A stretch of 64,000 nucleotides of DNA from JAGGSN01 sp965603725 (GCA_965603725.1 CBFDEC010000004.1:55167-119166); one strand, 5' to 3'; positions 8,187 through 17,211 are shown, numbered from the stretch's first letter. Notes: a model not told the origin generated them from the letters alone. Program-made: numbers and translations.

Positions 8187-9896
8187 ATGAGCAGTGAATT
8201 ATTGCAGCGCCAGGAGTATTCTGTTAATGATGATGCATCTGATTTCATTGAGAGAGGAAGCTTTGATGAAGCTATTACAAAGCTTTTAAAGCATCTCAGG
8301 GAAAATCCCGAAGATATCCGGGCGATGCATCTGCTGGGAACAGCATACGCCAAAAAGGGCGATTTCATTAATGCCGAAAAGACTTATAAAAATGAATTGA
8401 AACTGGATCAATCCCGGATTGACGCTCATTTCAATTTGGGTTTAATTCATAGCCAGCAAAACCGTCTCCCGGAAGCCAGAGACGATTTCGAAAATGTGAC
8501 AAGGTTAAATCCTGATGATACACATGCGCTAAACGACCTGGGAGTAATCAGCTACACGCTCGGTGATATCGAAAAAAGCCAGGAGTATTTCTCGAAAGCG
8601 CTGTCGGTCGATCCATGTTTTAAAGATGCATTTTTGAACCTCTTCGAACTTTCGTGGAACAACGAAAAATACAGCCTGGCTCTGGAATACGCTTATAATT
8701 TCCTGAAGAAGCTGTTGCCTGAAGGAAATGGTCAAACGACTCAGGAAACAACTGAAAGCCGGCGACTGGAAACATCGTCGGCCCCGCGAAAATCAATCAA
8801 GCTTCATAAGAGCGCTCCGGAAAATATCCCGGCCCGGCCTGCCATATCATTGCTTAATTCGAGAGCGATATCAAGGTCTGAAAAACTGGAGCTTTTTAAT
8901 AAGCGTGTTCCGGAGGAGTTAAGAGATAAAAAGACAGGAATGAACATTGCGCTTGTTGGCGATTTCAATATCGCCGGACAGTTTTCTCAGCTAATCAAGC
9001 TGATTAATGAAAGGACAATCCATAGAGCCAGGTGCATTATTCTTCATGATGATCACCGTCAGTATGGCAGAGATATTGTCCTTTTAGATGATAACCATGA
9101 TAAAAAAGAGACTGCTCAAAAAATCATTGAAAACGCAGACTTCTTTCATATTGGCAGATTCCCCACAGAAGTTGAGGGTTTTAAAATTCTTGAATTCTTA
9201 AGACCTGATAATTCAATAATCCAGTATTTTGACAGTGAACTTCAAAATAATGCAAAGTCAATTTATGCCTGGCATAATGAGAAAAAAATCGCCGGCCTTT
9301 CTACCGGGGATTATACAATGCTTGAGAATTCACCGTTCTTTTATCATGTCGATTTGATGTTTGATCCATCGGATATTAAACCGGCGCCCAAACCTGAAGG
9401 AACGATAAAAATTGCACATATAATATCAGACCATAACTCGCAAGCGACTCAACTGTTTTTAGCTGTTATCGAGCAATTACAGAAAAATCACGATGTTGAA
9501 CCGATTATTATTGAAGGCAAAAGCAATCAGGAATGCCTTGAGCTTAAGAGCCAGGCGCATATGACTTTTGAGAGCCTTTCAGCCGGCATGTATGGGATTT
9601 CCGCAATCGAATCGATGGCCGCCGGTCATGTCGTTTTTAGTGGGATTTCGAATTTTGCCGCCAGTATATATCCTGATAATCCAATTGTAGGAGTTACCGA
9701 AAATGACCTCGCCAATAGAATCAAACATTTCCTCGTAAACAGGATAGAGATAACAAAGCGAGGGCAGGAAGGAATTGCTTGGGTAAAATGTCATCACAAT
9801 CCCCGGAAAATTCTGCAGCAGCGCCTTTGTCTTTATGATTTTGTAAAAAACGGACAACGAGTTTTAAGTAATCCCGATGAACAATTGATAGGGTAA
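8187..9896 (+). CDS. TPR protein with C-terminal GT-B-like glycosyltransferase domain
   Basis: This is a 569-residue two-part protein. Residues 15-180 are four or five tetratricopeptide repeats (for example AMHLLGTAYAKKGDFINAEK and HALNDLGVISYTLGDIEKSQ). After a linker, residues 250-555 look like a GT-B fold: MNIALVGDFNIAGQFSQLI at the start, and a C-terminal SAGMYGISAIESMAAGHVV segment like the donor-binding site of GT4-type enzymes, although the first Glu of the usual EX7E motif is Gly. TPR-glycosyltransferase fusions are known in flagellin-glycosylation loci, with the TPR part binding the flagellin substrate. Its place at the head of a sugar-nucleotide gene set supports that role. Donor and acceptor cannot be told from sequence. 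Confidence 0.7.
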   Translation: MSSELLQRQEYSVNDDASDFIERGSFDEAITKLLKHLRENPEDIRAMHLLGTAYAKKGDFINAEKTYKNELKLDQSRIDAHFNLGLIHSQQNRLPEARDDFENVTRLNPDDTHALNDLGVISYTLGDIEKSQEYFSKALSVDPCFKDAFLNLFELSWNNEKYSLALEYAYNFLKKLLPEGNGQTTQETTESRRLETSSAPRKSIKLHKSAPENIPARPAISLLNSRAISRSEKLELFNKRVPEELRDKKTGMNIALVGDFNIAGQFSQLIKLINERTIHRARCIILHDDHRQYGRDIVLLDDNHDKKETAQKIIENADFFHIGRFPTEVEGFKILEFLRPDNSIIQYFDSELQNNAKSIYAWHNEKKIAGLSTGDYTMLENSPFFYHVDLMFDPSDIKPAPKPEGTIKIAHIISDHNSQATQLFLAVIEQLQKNHDVEPIIIEGKSNQECLELKSQAHMTFESLSAGMYGISAIESMAAGHVVFSGISNFAASIYPDNPIVGVTENDLANRIKHFLVNRIEITKRGQEGIAWVKCHHNPRKILQQRLCLYDFVKNGQRVLSNPDEQLIG

Positions 9897-9902
9897 ATAT
9901 TT

Positions 9903-10895
9903 ATGATTGAAGGGAAAAAGATATTTATTACGGGTGGAGCGGGCTTTATCGGCAGCGCCCTGGTTGGCAGATTAGTAGATAAAAATAATATTGTAGTCTA
10001 CGACAACCTTGCTCGCGACAGTTTGAAAGATAAAATATACAGAGATCACCAAAACCTTAAGCTTATTCAAGGCGATATCCTCGATTATGATAAGCTGGCT
10101 CGAAGCATGAAGGGAGCCGATTACATTATTCACCTGGCCGCTATTGCCGGTATCGATTCAGTTATCAAAAGCCCGATCAATACAATGAAAGTCAATCTCC
10201 TTGGCTCGGTTAATGTGCTCGAAGCCGCGGCCAAGCAAAACAGTCTCGAACGGTTCATAGATTTTTCGACCTCGGAGGTGTTTGGCTCATATGCTTTTCG
10301 CTCTGAGGAGAACGACAGCACCGCCTTGGGCGCTGTCGGGAACGCCCGCTGGACTTATGCGGTAAGCAAATTAGCCGCCGAACACCTGGCATATAGTTAT
10401 TATGTTGAAAAACAGTTGCCGACCGTTTCGATCAGGCCATTTAATATCTATGGTCCCGGACAAACCGGTGAAGGCGCAATTCATGGTTTCATCATTAACG
10501 CTCTGCAAAACCGCGATCTTACCGTTCATGGCGATGGCGACCAGATAAGATCGTGGTGCTATATCGACGATTTAGTCAACGGGATTCTTCTTAGCATGAC
10601 TAAACCGGGGGCTATTGGCCATTGCTTCAACATAGGTAATCCCAGGGGTACGATTACGGTTCATGGGCTTGTTCTGGCTATAGTCAGGGTAACCTATTCG
10701 AAATCGAAGATTATTTATATTCCCAAAGATTATGCCGATGTTGAATTGCGGATTCCAAGTATCGATAAAGCAAAAAAGATTTTAAGCTATGAACCTAAGA
10801 TCGGTCTTGAGGAAGGGTTAAGGAGAACGGCAACCTGGTATTATGGAAAACTCTCCAATGCTAAAATTGATCAAGCCGAATATATCTCAAGATGA
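9903..10895 (+). CDS. NAD-dependent sugar-nucleotide epimerase/dehydratase/decarboxylase (extended SDR)
   Basis: This 330-residue enzyme is an extended short-chain dehydrogenase. It has the GGAGFIG Rossmann motif (residues 11-17), an HLAA strand end, Thr123-Ser-Glu125 in STSEVFG, catalytic Tyr152-x3-Lys156 in YAVSK, and the RPFNIYGPGQ and RSWCYIDD sugar-nucleotide motifs. It should convert a nucleotide sugar into an epimer or a 4-keto intermediate. The TSE motif followed by RWTYAVSK resembles UDP-glucuronate decarboxylases of the ArnA type as much as 4,6-dehydratases, so the exact reaction is open. It overlaps the aminotransferase gene by 38-53 bases, and the two probably act in sequence: keto sugar, then amino sugar. 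Confidence 0.85.
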   Translation: MIEGKKIFITGGAGFIGSALVGRLVDKNNIVVYDNLARDSLKDKIYRDHQNLKLIQGDILDYDKLARSMKGADYIIHLAAIAGIDSVIKSPINTMKVNLLGSVNVLEAAAKQNSLERFIDFSTSEVFGSYAFRSEENDSTALGAVGNARWTYAVSKLAAEHLAYSYYVEKQLPTVSIRPFNIYGPGQTGEGAIHGFIINALQNRDLTVHGDGDQIRSWCYIDDLVNGILLSMTKPGAIGHCFNIGNPRGTITVHGLVLAIVRVTYSKSKIIYIPKDYADVELRIPSIDKAKKILSYEPKIGLEEGLRRTATWYYGKLSNAKIDQAEYISR

Positions 10896-11967
10896 GATAG
10901 ACGCTGTTTCAAAAGTGCTGGCCTCCGGTATGGTGGTATCCGGACCGGTGGTTTACAGGTTTGAACAGCTTCTGGCAAACTATCTGGGCATACAGTATGC
11001 AGTGTGCGTATCATCGGGAACCGCCGCTTTGCATCTGGCTTTGCTGGCCGCTGATATAAAGCCATCAGATGAAGTCTTGGTACCGGCGTTTACCTTTCCA
11101 GCCACTGCGAATGTTGTTGAGATTGTAGGCGCTATTCCAGTTTTTATCGATTGTCAGCCGGGGGGAGTCAATTTAGATGTCGATAAATTAGTCGACTGCA
11201 TCAGTTCAAAAACTAAAGCTGTAATACCTGTCCATGCTTTCGGCATACCGGCTGAGCTTAACCAGATATTGGACGTCGCCCGAAAATATGACCTGGCGGT
11301 AATTGAAGACGCCGCCTGTGCCTTAGGGTCAAAATATAAGGGTATCTACTGCGGCGCTTTTGGTGATTTAGCCGCTTTTAGCTTTCATCCCCGAAAACTT
11401 TTAACTACCGGCGAAGGCGGCGCAGTTCTAACTAATGATAGAACATCGGCGGCGACGATAAAAAGTCTACGAAACCATGGTTACGATAATGGCGACTACA
11501 GACAGTTGGGATTCAATTACAGGATGACCGATTTCCAGGCCGCTATGGGCGTTACTCAGATGGGAAACTTTGAGGCAGTTTTAAATGAAAGACGAAAATT
11601 AGCCTGTACTTATCAGACGATGCTGTCAGAAATTGAGTGGCTGGAAGTTATCGAGACTGATCAGTCTACAGAATCAAACGTTCAGACATTTGTGGTTAAA
11701 GTCAATGATGAAATCGATAGAGATTCACTTGTGAATCACCTTCTGTTAAACGGCATCGAGTCGACAATAGGCGCTTACTGTGTCCCGCTCACTTATTACT
11801 ACCGTCTCAAATATGGATTCCGCCCCGATGAATTTCCTCAGGCTTACGCCGCTTATAAAAGATGTCTGAGTCTGCCGTTATACAGCGGCATGAAAGTTGA
11901 CGATATGGCCAGAGTAGTCGAGGCTTTAAGTTCATATGAGGAAAACTTCAAAACAGAATCGGTGTAA
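10858..11967 (+). CDS. DegT/DnrJ/EryC1-family PLP-dependent sugar aminotransferase
   Basis: The enzyme transfers an amino group to a keto sugar nucleotide, most likely the product of the SDR gene it overlaps. Family marks: SSGTAALHLAL (PLP phosphate-binding), FTFPATAN, VHAFGIPAE, EDAACALGSKYKG and FSFHPRKLLTTGEGG, where the Lys in HPRK (residue 180 from this start) forms the internal aldimine. The GFNYRMTDFQAAMG motif near residue 220 is also typical. I chose ATG 10858, giving MLKLIKPNISQDEI, because family members begin a few residues before the Pro; ATG 10843 in the same frame is the alternative. Neither start has a strong ribosome site, consistent with translational coupling to the upstream gene. 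Confidence 0.88.
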   Translation: MLKLIKPNISQDEIDAVSKVLASGMVVSGPVVYRFEQLLANYLGIQYAVCVSSGTAALHLALLAADIKPSDEVLVPAFTFPATANVVEIVGAIPVFIDCQPGGVNLDVDKLVDCISSKTKAVIPVHAFGIPAELNQILDVARKYDLAVIEDAACALGSKYKGIYCGAFGDLAAFSFHPRKLLTTGEGGAVLTNDRTSAATIKSLRNHGYDNGDYRQLGFNYRMTDFQAAMGVTQMGNFEAVLNERRKLACTYQTMLSEIEWLEVIETDQSTESNVQTFVVKVNDEIDRDSLVNHLLLNGIESTIGAYCVPLTYYYRLKYGFRPDEFPQAYAAYKRCLSLPLYSGMKVDDMARVVEALSSYEENFKTESV

Positions 11968-11970
11968 CTA

Positions 11971-12915
11971 ATGCGAATTACTATTGCCGGAAACACGTCC
12001 GCAGCTTATTATTGTTTGGAAAAGCTGAGCCGATCGGGTTTTAATATAGCGGCAGTCGTTTTGCCGGAGAAAGGTCATATCGAGTCAACAGATAATGCCG
12101 ATTTCAGCGCTCTGGCCGGTGAATTCGATTTTCAGCAGATATTTCTACCGTTAAAAAAAGAATTCAAAGATGACAAACACACAGATTTATTGATAAAGAT
12201 GGAATGGCCGGATAACCTGAATGTTCCGGTAAAACCGTCTCTTGCGACTCTAACCAGCAACCTTCAAGGGCAATTTTGCCAGGGACAACTTGTGGATATC
12301 GCCTCGGATATTTACCGAGGCATGTCGAAATTTGAAATCCAGTTGATAATAGAAAGCGGGTTGAAAAGCGGCAAGGGTAAGGTTGTCGATTTTTCAGAAG
12401 TAGAGATCAATATGTTTGACGACGTTCGTTCGGTGAAAGTAAAAGCAGTTGCCCGGTTTCTCCGGTTGTTGAACGGTCTGCTTCAAAAACTCAAGGAAAA
12501 TGGCCGGATGCCGGAACCAATAAACAGACCGATAAATCTCAATAGGATTACTATTGAGAGAGCCATTGATTGGAATCTGACAACCAGTAATATCCATAAT
12601 CTTATAAGGTCATTAACTCATCATGGGACAGGAGTCCACACCTGGTATGATGGAAATAAAATCAACATCTGGCGCGGACACTATTTTGATATGACCGGAA
12701 AAGAATATGATAACCTGAAGCCCGGTACTATTGTCGATGTGTTCGATGAGCTCGGTGTCGTGGTTAAAACGGTCGATGGGTTATTTCTTATCACTCGCAT
12801 TCAGCCGGTTGGCGCGCCTGAGCTTCCCGCCTGGCTTTGGGCAGAGTCCTCACACGTGAAGCCCCATGATGAATTCGAATATTATGCTGAAAACCTTGAA
12901 ATAACAAACGTATAA
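11971..12915 (+). CDS. Formyltransferase-fold protein with missing catalytic residues
   Basis: The 314-residue product aligns in outline with methionyl-tRNA/sugar formyltransferases. The start MRITIAGNTSAAYYCLEKLS fits the N-terminal Rossmann domain, and the C-terminal part (residues 194-280) fits the formyltransferase C-domain, with IDWNLTTSNIHNLIRSL, KINIWRG and PGTIVDV..GVVVKTVDG. The catalytic loop normally reads Asn-x-His-Pro-Ser-Leu-Leu-Pro; here it reads Pro86-Val-Lys88-Pro-Ser-Leu, so both Asn and His are absent, and the later Asp region is not recognisable. It may be an inactive or repurposed homologue, perhaps structural or using another acyl donor. Its place after an SDR and an aminotransferase suggests work on an amino sugar. 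Confidence 0.6.
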   Translation: MRITIAGNTSAAYYCLEKLSRSGFNIAAVVLPEKGHIESTDNADFSALAGEFDFQQIFLPLKKEFKDDKHTDLLIKMEWPDNLNVPVKPSLATLTSNLQGQFCQGQLVDIASDIYRGMSKFEIQLIIESGLKSGKGKVVDFSEVEINMFDDVRSVKVKAVARFLRLLNGLLQKLKENGRMPEPINRPINLNRITIERAIDWNLTTSNIHNLIRSLTHHGTGVHTWYDGNKINIWRGHYFDMTGKEYDNLKPGTIVDVFDELGVVVKTVDGLFLITRIQPVGAPELPAWLWAESSHVKPHDEFEYYAENLEITNV

Positions 12916-12927
12916 CGGCGGCAAACA

Positions 12928-13131
12928 GTGAGAAAAGTAACAATCAAAAGACCTGTTAAGGTGAAAAGCATTGAGAGCCTCAAGAATTTTGATCAACTGC
13001 AGGAACGTCTGTTATGCCAGTTTGAAATACCCGGAGTAGGAAGGCTCCGAACCGGCGAAAGACATTCGGATTTCCATATAACCGATTTCGGAAAATCTGC
13101 CAAGATCGAAAAAGATAAAGAAAAAGTATAG
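12928..13131 (+). CDS. Small uncharacterised protein in glycosylation block
   Basis: A 67-residue, Lys/Glu-rich basic protein of unknown function, starting at GTG 12928, 12 bases after the formyltransferase-like gene and 13 bases before the acyltransferase gene. It has no membrane segment, no signal peptide and no motif I recognise; the centre (FDQLQERLLCQFEIPGVGRL) could form a short helix and strand. The tight spacing and same strand argue that it is a genuine member of the operon, but the weak start leaves some doubt. Confidence 0.5.
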   Translation: MRKVTIKRPVKVKSIESLKNFDQLQERLLCQFEIPGVGRLRTGERHSDFHITDFGKSAKIEKDKEKV

Positions 13132-13144
13132 AAAGAATTATTAC

Positions 13145-13681
13145 ATGTCAAAATGGAATACCCACGGTTCAGGGCTTGATTTTAGAGATAAACTGGCCTC
13201 TCTTGGAAAGAATGTTGTCATCGAGGACGGCGTTCGAATATTTTATCCGGAAAATGTTGAAATCGGCGATGATGTTTATATTGGTCATAATACGATCTTA
13301 AAGGGCTATGCAGATAAGCGTCTGAAAATTGGCAGCGGCGCCTGGATAGGACCGCAGTGTTTTATCTACGCCGCTGGTGAAATCACAATCGGTTCGGATG
13401 TTGGCATCGGCCCGGGAGTAACAATTATGTCATCGGCGCATGCAACAGATGATATTCCCGGCCCGATCCTTCACCGCTCCTTAGAATTTGCTCCGGTGTT
13501 TTTGGGGGATGGTTGTGATATCGGAGCCAACAGCGTTATCCTGATGGGGGTTCATATCGGAGAAAAAGCTCAGGTCGGCGCCGGAGCGGTAGTTACAAAA
13601 GATATCCCTGATGGCGCAATCGCTGTTGGTGTACCGGCGAAAATCGTGAATTACAAAGAATTGCAAAAAACCAGCGTATGA
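13145..13681 (+). CDS. Left-handed beta-helix (hexapeptide repeat) acyltransferase
   Basis: The 178-residue product is built from hexapeptide repeats ([LIV]-G-x4), for example VEIGDDVYIGHNTIL, LKIGSGAWIGPQCFI, ITIGSDVGIGPGVTI and CDIGANSVILMGVHIGEKAQVGAGAVV, the fold of trimeric acetyl-CoA-dependent acyltransferases. The SSAHATDD loop near residues 98-105 supplies the His expected in the active site of the WbbJ/maltose-acetyltransferase type. It likely O- or N-acetylates the amino sugar made by the two upstream enzymes before it is placed on flagellin. It ends with the usual DIPDGAIAVGVPAKIV motif of sugar acetyltransferases. Confidence 0.85.
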   Translation: MSKWNTHGSGLDFRDKLASLGKNVVIEDGVRIFYPENVEIGDDVYIGHNTILKGYADKRLKIGSGAWIGPQCFIYAAGEITIGSDVGIGPGVTIMSSAHATDDIPGPILHRSLEFAPVFLGDGCDIGANSVILMGVHIGEKAQVGAGAVVTKDIPDGAIAVGVPAKIVNYKELQKTSV

Positions 13682-13688
13682 AAATTAT

Positions 13689-14186
13689 ATGAGCAGAGCA
13701 AAATTTAGAATATCAACCGGCAATCTAATCGGTAAGCATGGTCATAAAAAGTTTATCAAGCTTGCCCATAACAGCCTCAAGGCGAAGAGATATGCGCTGG
13801 CCGCTGACAACTGCCGCCTGGCAGTAGATATTGCTCTTGCCCAGAATAATCTTAAACAAGCCGCGGCGGCCTATGAACTCTGGATTAGAGCATTGTTTGA
13901 ACAGGGCGAATATCCTGAAATAAAAAAGATATGTTGTGAGGCCAGAAGCAAATTTGGCAATAGCCTTGATCTCCTTTATTACGAGTTTAAAGCGGCTATA
14001 AGCTCTAAGGATAAAAAAAGCGCCGCCGGGCTGGCTAAAGAATTTATAGAATTGCATAGTAATATTAAGGAAAACCGCTCTTCCTTTTTTAGTAAGACGT
14101 TTGATAAATTAGATGAAGTAAAAGACCTTATAACAGAAATTGAAAATGCTCAATCTGATGAACGGGATAATGCAAAAACGGAGTAA
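13689..14186 (+). CDS. Helical TPR-like protein of unknown function
   Basis: A 165-residue, all-helical protein with TPR-like spacing in the first 120 residues (LAHNSLKAKRYALAADNCRLAVDIAL, then AAYELWIRALFEQGEYPEIKKICCEA). No catalytic domain is present. Its start lies 7 bases after the acyltransferase stop, and its stop is 4 bases before the TPR-GT2 gene, with which it shares helical style. It may be a partner or adaptor of the glycosyltransferases that recognises flagellin; this is inference from context. Confidence 0.6.
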   Translation: MSRAKFRISTGNLIGKHGHKKFIKLAHNSLKAKRYALAADNCRLAVDIALAQNNLKQAAAAYELWIRALFEQGEYPEIKKICCEARSKFGNSLDLLYYEFKAAISSKDKKSAAGLAKEFIELHSNIKENRSSFFSKTFDKLDEVKDLITEIENAQSDERDNAKTE

Positions 14187-14190
14187 TATA

Positions 14191-17001
14191 ATGGCAAAAA
14201 GGAAACTAAAAATAAAAAAGAATGTTGAAATAAACAATCCGATGAAATTGTATGAAAATGCCGCCAAACATTTCAATAAAGGAAACTTCCGCAAAACGAT
14301 ATTGTATTGCCAGAAAGCCGCTGGTCAAAATGATATAAATACAGATGAAAGGTTTGCCGCTTCAATTTATTTTACCTGGGTATTAGCTCTGACGAAACTT
14401 AATGATTATGAGTCTGTTAAGGATGTAATCAGTAAAGCTGAACGGCAAATTGGCGCTTATCTCGATTTGATATTTATGAAAATTATGTCAGCCAAAGGTG
14501 TTAATGATATAGAAAACACCTTAATGCATGTCGATGAATATGACGGTCTTCATAAGAAAACCGATCCTGAATTGGACAGCTATTTAAAGCAAAGCTATAG
14601 TTCTATTGCGGATGTATTATGGACAGGCGCTGAAGCGGCTTCAAAGCTGTCGGACTTTGACAAAGCTCTTGATTACATGGAACGTTCACTGACATTGAAC
14701 CCGAACAAGCACCAGAATCGAGTAAAGTTTGCTGATTTCCTTCTTGAACAAGGCAAAAGTGAAAAAGCAATCGCTTTAATCGAAGAAAGCATCAATAAAT
14801 ATCCCGATTTTATGGCTTACAAAAATTATAGGGGTTTGATACTGGCAAAACTGGAGAGGTTCAAAGAAGCAGAATACTATTTTGAAGGACTACTGGAAAG
14901 ATACCCGAACGATACAGATGCTATAAATAATCTGGGAGTGGTCTACGATAAACAGGGGAAATATGATCTGGCAAAAAAATATTTTGAAAGGGCTCTAAAT
15001 ATCGATTCAGGCAATCAGCGGGCCAGGGAAAATCTTGATTATATTAATAAATTAATCACCGAGGAGCCTCAGACTATTTCAGCCTGTATGATTGTTAAGA
15101 ATGAAGAAAAGCTTTTGCCGGGCTGTCTGGACAGCATTAAGGGCTTAGTCGATGAGATAATCATTGTCGATACGGGTTCCACCGATCGCACGATGGAGAT
15201 CGCCCGTGAGTATGGCGCCAAAATCTATGAACACGCATGGCAGAATGATTTTTCACTTCACCGGAACCAGTCGATGGGCTATGCCGCCAGCGACTGGATA
15301 TTGATTATTGACGCCGATGAGGAATTCGACCCAACAGAGCATGAAAAAATTAGAATGCTTGTAAAACGTAAAAATGTTAACGGTTTTTCATTTTTAGTTT
15401 ACAACAAAATAAATTACGATCGCACCGGCAGCCTGCAGTCGATAAGGATTTTTCAAAATAACAAAGGTTACAAGTATGACGGCATAGTGCATAACCAGCT
15501 AAGAATCACCGGGAAGGTTATAGAAACCGACCTGAAAGTTATTCATCACGGGTATGCGCTGTCTGATGAGGACATGCGTAAAAAAGCAAAGCGTTCCGAA
15601 GCGCTTTTATTAAAACAGATTGAGGAAGACCCTGATTATCTGTTTGCTCATTTTAACCTGGCTCAGCTTTACCGCGGCGAGGCCGATTTCAAGAAGTGCT
15701 TAGAGTATAGTAAAACTGTAGTGGAAAACTCGAGTTTTGATACAAAAGGCAACCGGCATTTGCATTTAATGGCTTTAGATCAGATGGGGTGCGCTTATTT
15801 TGGTATTGATGAATTCAAGAAGGCAATTGAAACTTTCGAACATGCGTTAGAACTTAAGAGCGATTTTCTTGATCCCCTGTTTAATCTTGGTTTGTCTTAC
15901 TTTAAACTGGGAAAATACGATGATGCCGAGAAATATTTTCAGCAGTATTTAGGGGTAAAAACAAATTATTCGCCTCATAATGATGATGTAAAATTAATGT
16001 TAAACAATTTATCAAGCGAACATATCGCATATTATATGTTGGGTTTCGCTTATTTCATTAAAGAGGATTATGATGCCGCATTAGAAAAACTTAACAGAGC
16101 CCTTGATTATGTGGATGATGTCAAAGATGTCCATAGTTTATTAGCCAGATGTTATCGCGTTAAAGGAAATTACCCGATGGTTATAAAGCATTGCGAAAAG
16201 GCTGTTAAATATAACCATGAAGATGCGGAAGTCAGATTCCTGGAAGGGGAAGCCCATCTGAGAGAGGGTAATTCTCAAAAAGCGCTCGAATGTTTTAACC
16301 GGGCTTTGGAACTTAACCCTGATTTACAGGAAGCTAAAGTTGGAATAATTAATATTGAAACATTAAATAAAAGTCCTCATGAAGTTCTTGAGGTTATTGA
16401 TCAATACCTTGAAAAGTCGCCTATGTCGCCGAAATTTCTGGCCTCAAAGGGCAACCTGTTATTCGATCTTGGCCAGTTTAGTATTGCCAAACAGAGTTAT
16501 ATCAGATCGCAGGAACATGATCCCGACGATTACAGGGTGTTAAATAATCTTGGCAATTGTTTTCTCAAAGAAAAGAATTACGCCTCGGCAATTGATTGTT
16601 ATGAAACGGCAATTCAGAAAAACATAGAATTCCATGAGGCTTATAGAAATATAGGAGTAGCGTTAATCAAACAAAACAGGGTTGTGGATGCCATTGAATA
16701 TTTTGAACGATATCTTAAAAGGCAGCCTGATGATGTCGAAGTAAGGGCTACAACCGGTGACCTCTATTACAGCAATAAAAAATATAATCAGGCCATTTCC
16801 CATTACGAACATTACTTCAAGAAGTATCCCGATAACATGGATGCCTTGATTCGACTCAGTGATTGTTACATGAATCTCGGCAAATTACAGGCGGCTGTTT
16901 TGGGCTACCGGGCGGTACTTTCCAGGGATAGCTCAAATAAAATTGCCCGGCAAAGACTCGAAGAATTGAACGAATTTTTGCAACCTGTTGAAATGCAATA
17001 A
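14191..17001 (+). CDS. TPR-GT2-TPR glycosyltransferase, probable flagellin modification enzyme
   Basis: This 936-residue protein carries a GT-A (family 2) glycosyltransferase between two TPR arrays. TPRs occupy about residues 15-290. The GT2 domain spans about 294-520, beginning ISACMIVKNEEKLLPGCLDS, with EIIIVDTGSTDRTMEIA and the metal/nucleotide-binding Asp374-x-Asp376 in IDADEE. Further TPRs fill 540-930 (for example YRVLNNLGNCFLKEKNYASA). The start at ATG 14191 (MAKRKLKIKK) is preferred over an in-frame ATG at 14140 because the latter overlaps the previous gene and a GGAG site lies at the right distance from 14191. It is the last gene before fliC, so O-glycosylation of flagellin is the natural reading. 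Confidence 0.8.
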   Translation: MAKRKLKIKKNVEINNPMKLYENAAKHFNKGNFRKTILYCQKAAGQNDINTDERFAASIYFTWVLALTKLNDYESVKDVISKAERQIGAYLDLIFMKIMSAKGVNDIENTLMHVDEYDGLHKKTDPELDSYLKQSYSSIADVLWTGAEAASKLSDFDKALDYMERSLTLNPNKHQNRVKFADFLLEQGKSEKAIALIEESINKYPDFMAYKNYRGLILAKLERFKEAEYYFEGLLERYPNDTDAINNLGVVYDKQGKYDLAKKYFERALNIDSGNQRARENLDYINKLITEEPQTISACMIVKNEEKLLPGCLDSIKGLVDEIIIVDTGSTDRTMEIAREYGAKIYEHAWQNDFSLHRNQSMGYAASDWILIIDADEEFDPTEHEKIRMLVKRKNVNGFSFLVYNKINYDRTGSLQSIRIFQNNKGYKYDGIVHNQLRITGKVIETDLKVIHHGYALSDEDMRKKAKRSEALLLKQIEEDPDYLFAHFNLAQLYRGEADFKKCLEYSKTVVENSSFDTKGNRHLHLMALDQMGCAYFGIDEFKKAIETFEHALELKSDFLDPLFNLGLSYFKLGKYDDAEKYFQQYLGVKTNYSPHNDDVKLMLNNLSSEHIAYYMLGFAYFIKEDYDAALEKLNRALDYVDDVKDVHSLLARCYRVKGNYPMVIKHCEKAVKYNHEDAEVRFLEGEAHLREGNSQKALECFNRALELNPDLQEAKVGIINIETLNKSPHEVLEVIDQYLEKSPMSPKFLASKGNLLFDLGQFSIAKQSYIRSQEHDPDDYRVLNNLGNCFLKEKNYASAIDCYETAIQKNIEFHEAYRNIGVALIKQNRVVDAIEYFERYLKRQPDDVEVRATTGDLYYSNKKYNQAISHYEHYFKKYPDNMDALIRLSDCYMNLGKLQAAVLGYRAVLSRDSSNKIARQRLEELNEFLQPVEMQ

Positions 17002-17102
17002 GATAGTATCGTTCGCCTGCAACGTTTCAGGGCTAATATTTTTTCCGCATCTGTCGAAACAAGTATAGAGAAAACTTCATAAGTACTTAACCGAAGTTCA
17101 TA

Positions 17103-17128
17103 TAAAAAAGGAGGTGTCAACACGATAA
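17103..17128 (+). promoter_or_regulatory. Candidate sigma-28-type promoter for fliC
   Basis: TAAAAAAG (17103-17110) and CACGATAA (17121-17128) resemble the sigma-28 boxes TAAAGTTT and GCCGATAA. The gap is 10 bases rather than the usual 11 (11 if the -35 box is taken one base earlier). Transcription would start near 17135 and give a leader of about 77 bases with the structures described at 17136-17204. It is weaker than the promoters before flgL and flgM. Confidence 0.5.
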
Positions 17129-17135
17129 ACCTTTT

Positions 17136-17204
17136 GCTGTAGTATAAACAGCTTAATCAATTAACTGCAGACAACGGATGTCTGCGAGCTTAATTCAAGG
17201 AGGA
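17136..17204 (+). promoter_or_regulatory. fliC leader with two hairpins and probable CsrA-binding sites
   Basis: Two hairpins can be read. The first is GCTGT(17136)-AGTATAA-ACAGC(17152). The second is GCAGAC(17167)-AACGGAT-GTCTGC(17185), whose loop and 3' arm give ACGGATGT, close to the CsrA consensus with GGA presented in a loop. The ribosome site AGGAGGA (17198-17204), 7 bases before the ATG, holds two more GGA motifs. A hairpin-loop site upstream plus a site over the ribosome binding site is the arrangement described for the Bacillus subtilis flagellin (hag) leader. Binding itself is inferred. Confidence 0.55.
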
Positions 17205-17211
17205 ATCTTAA

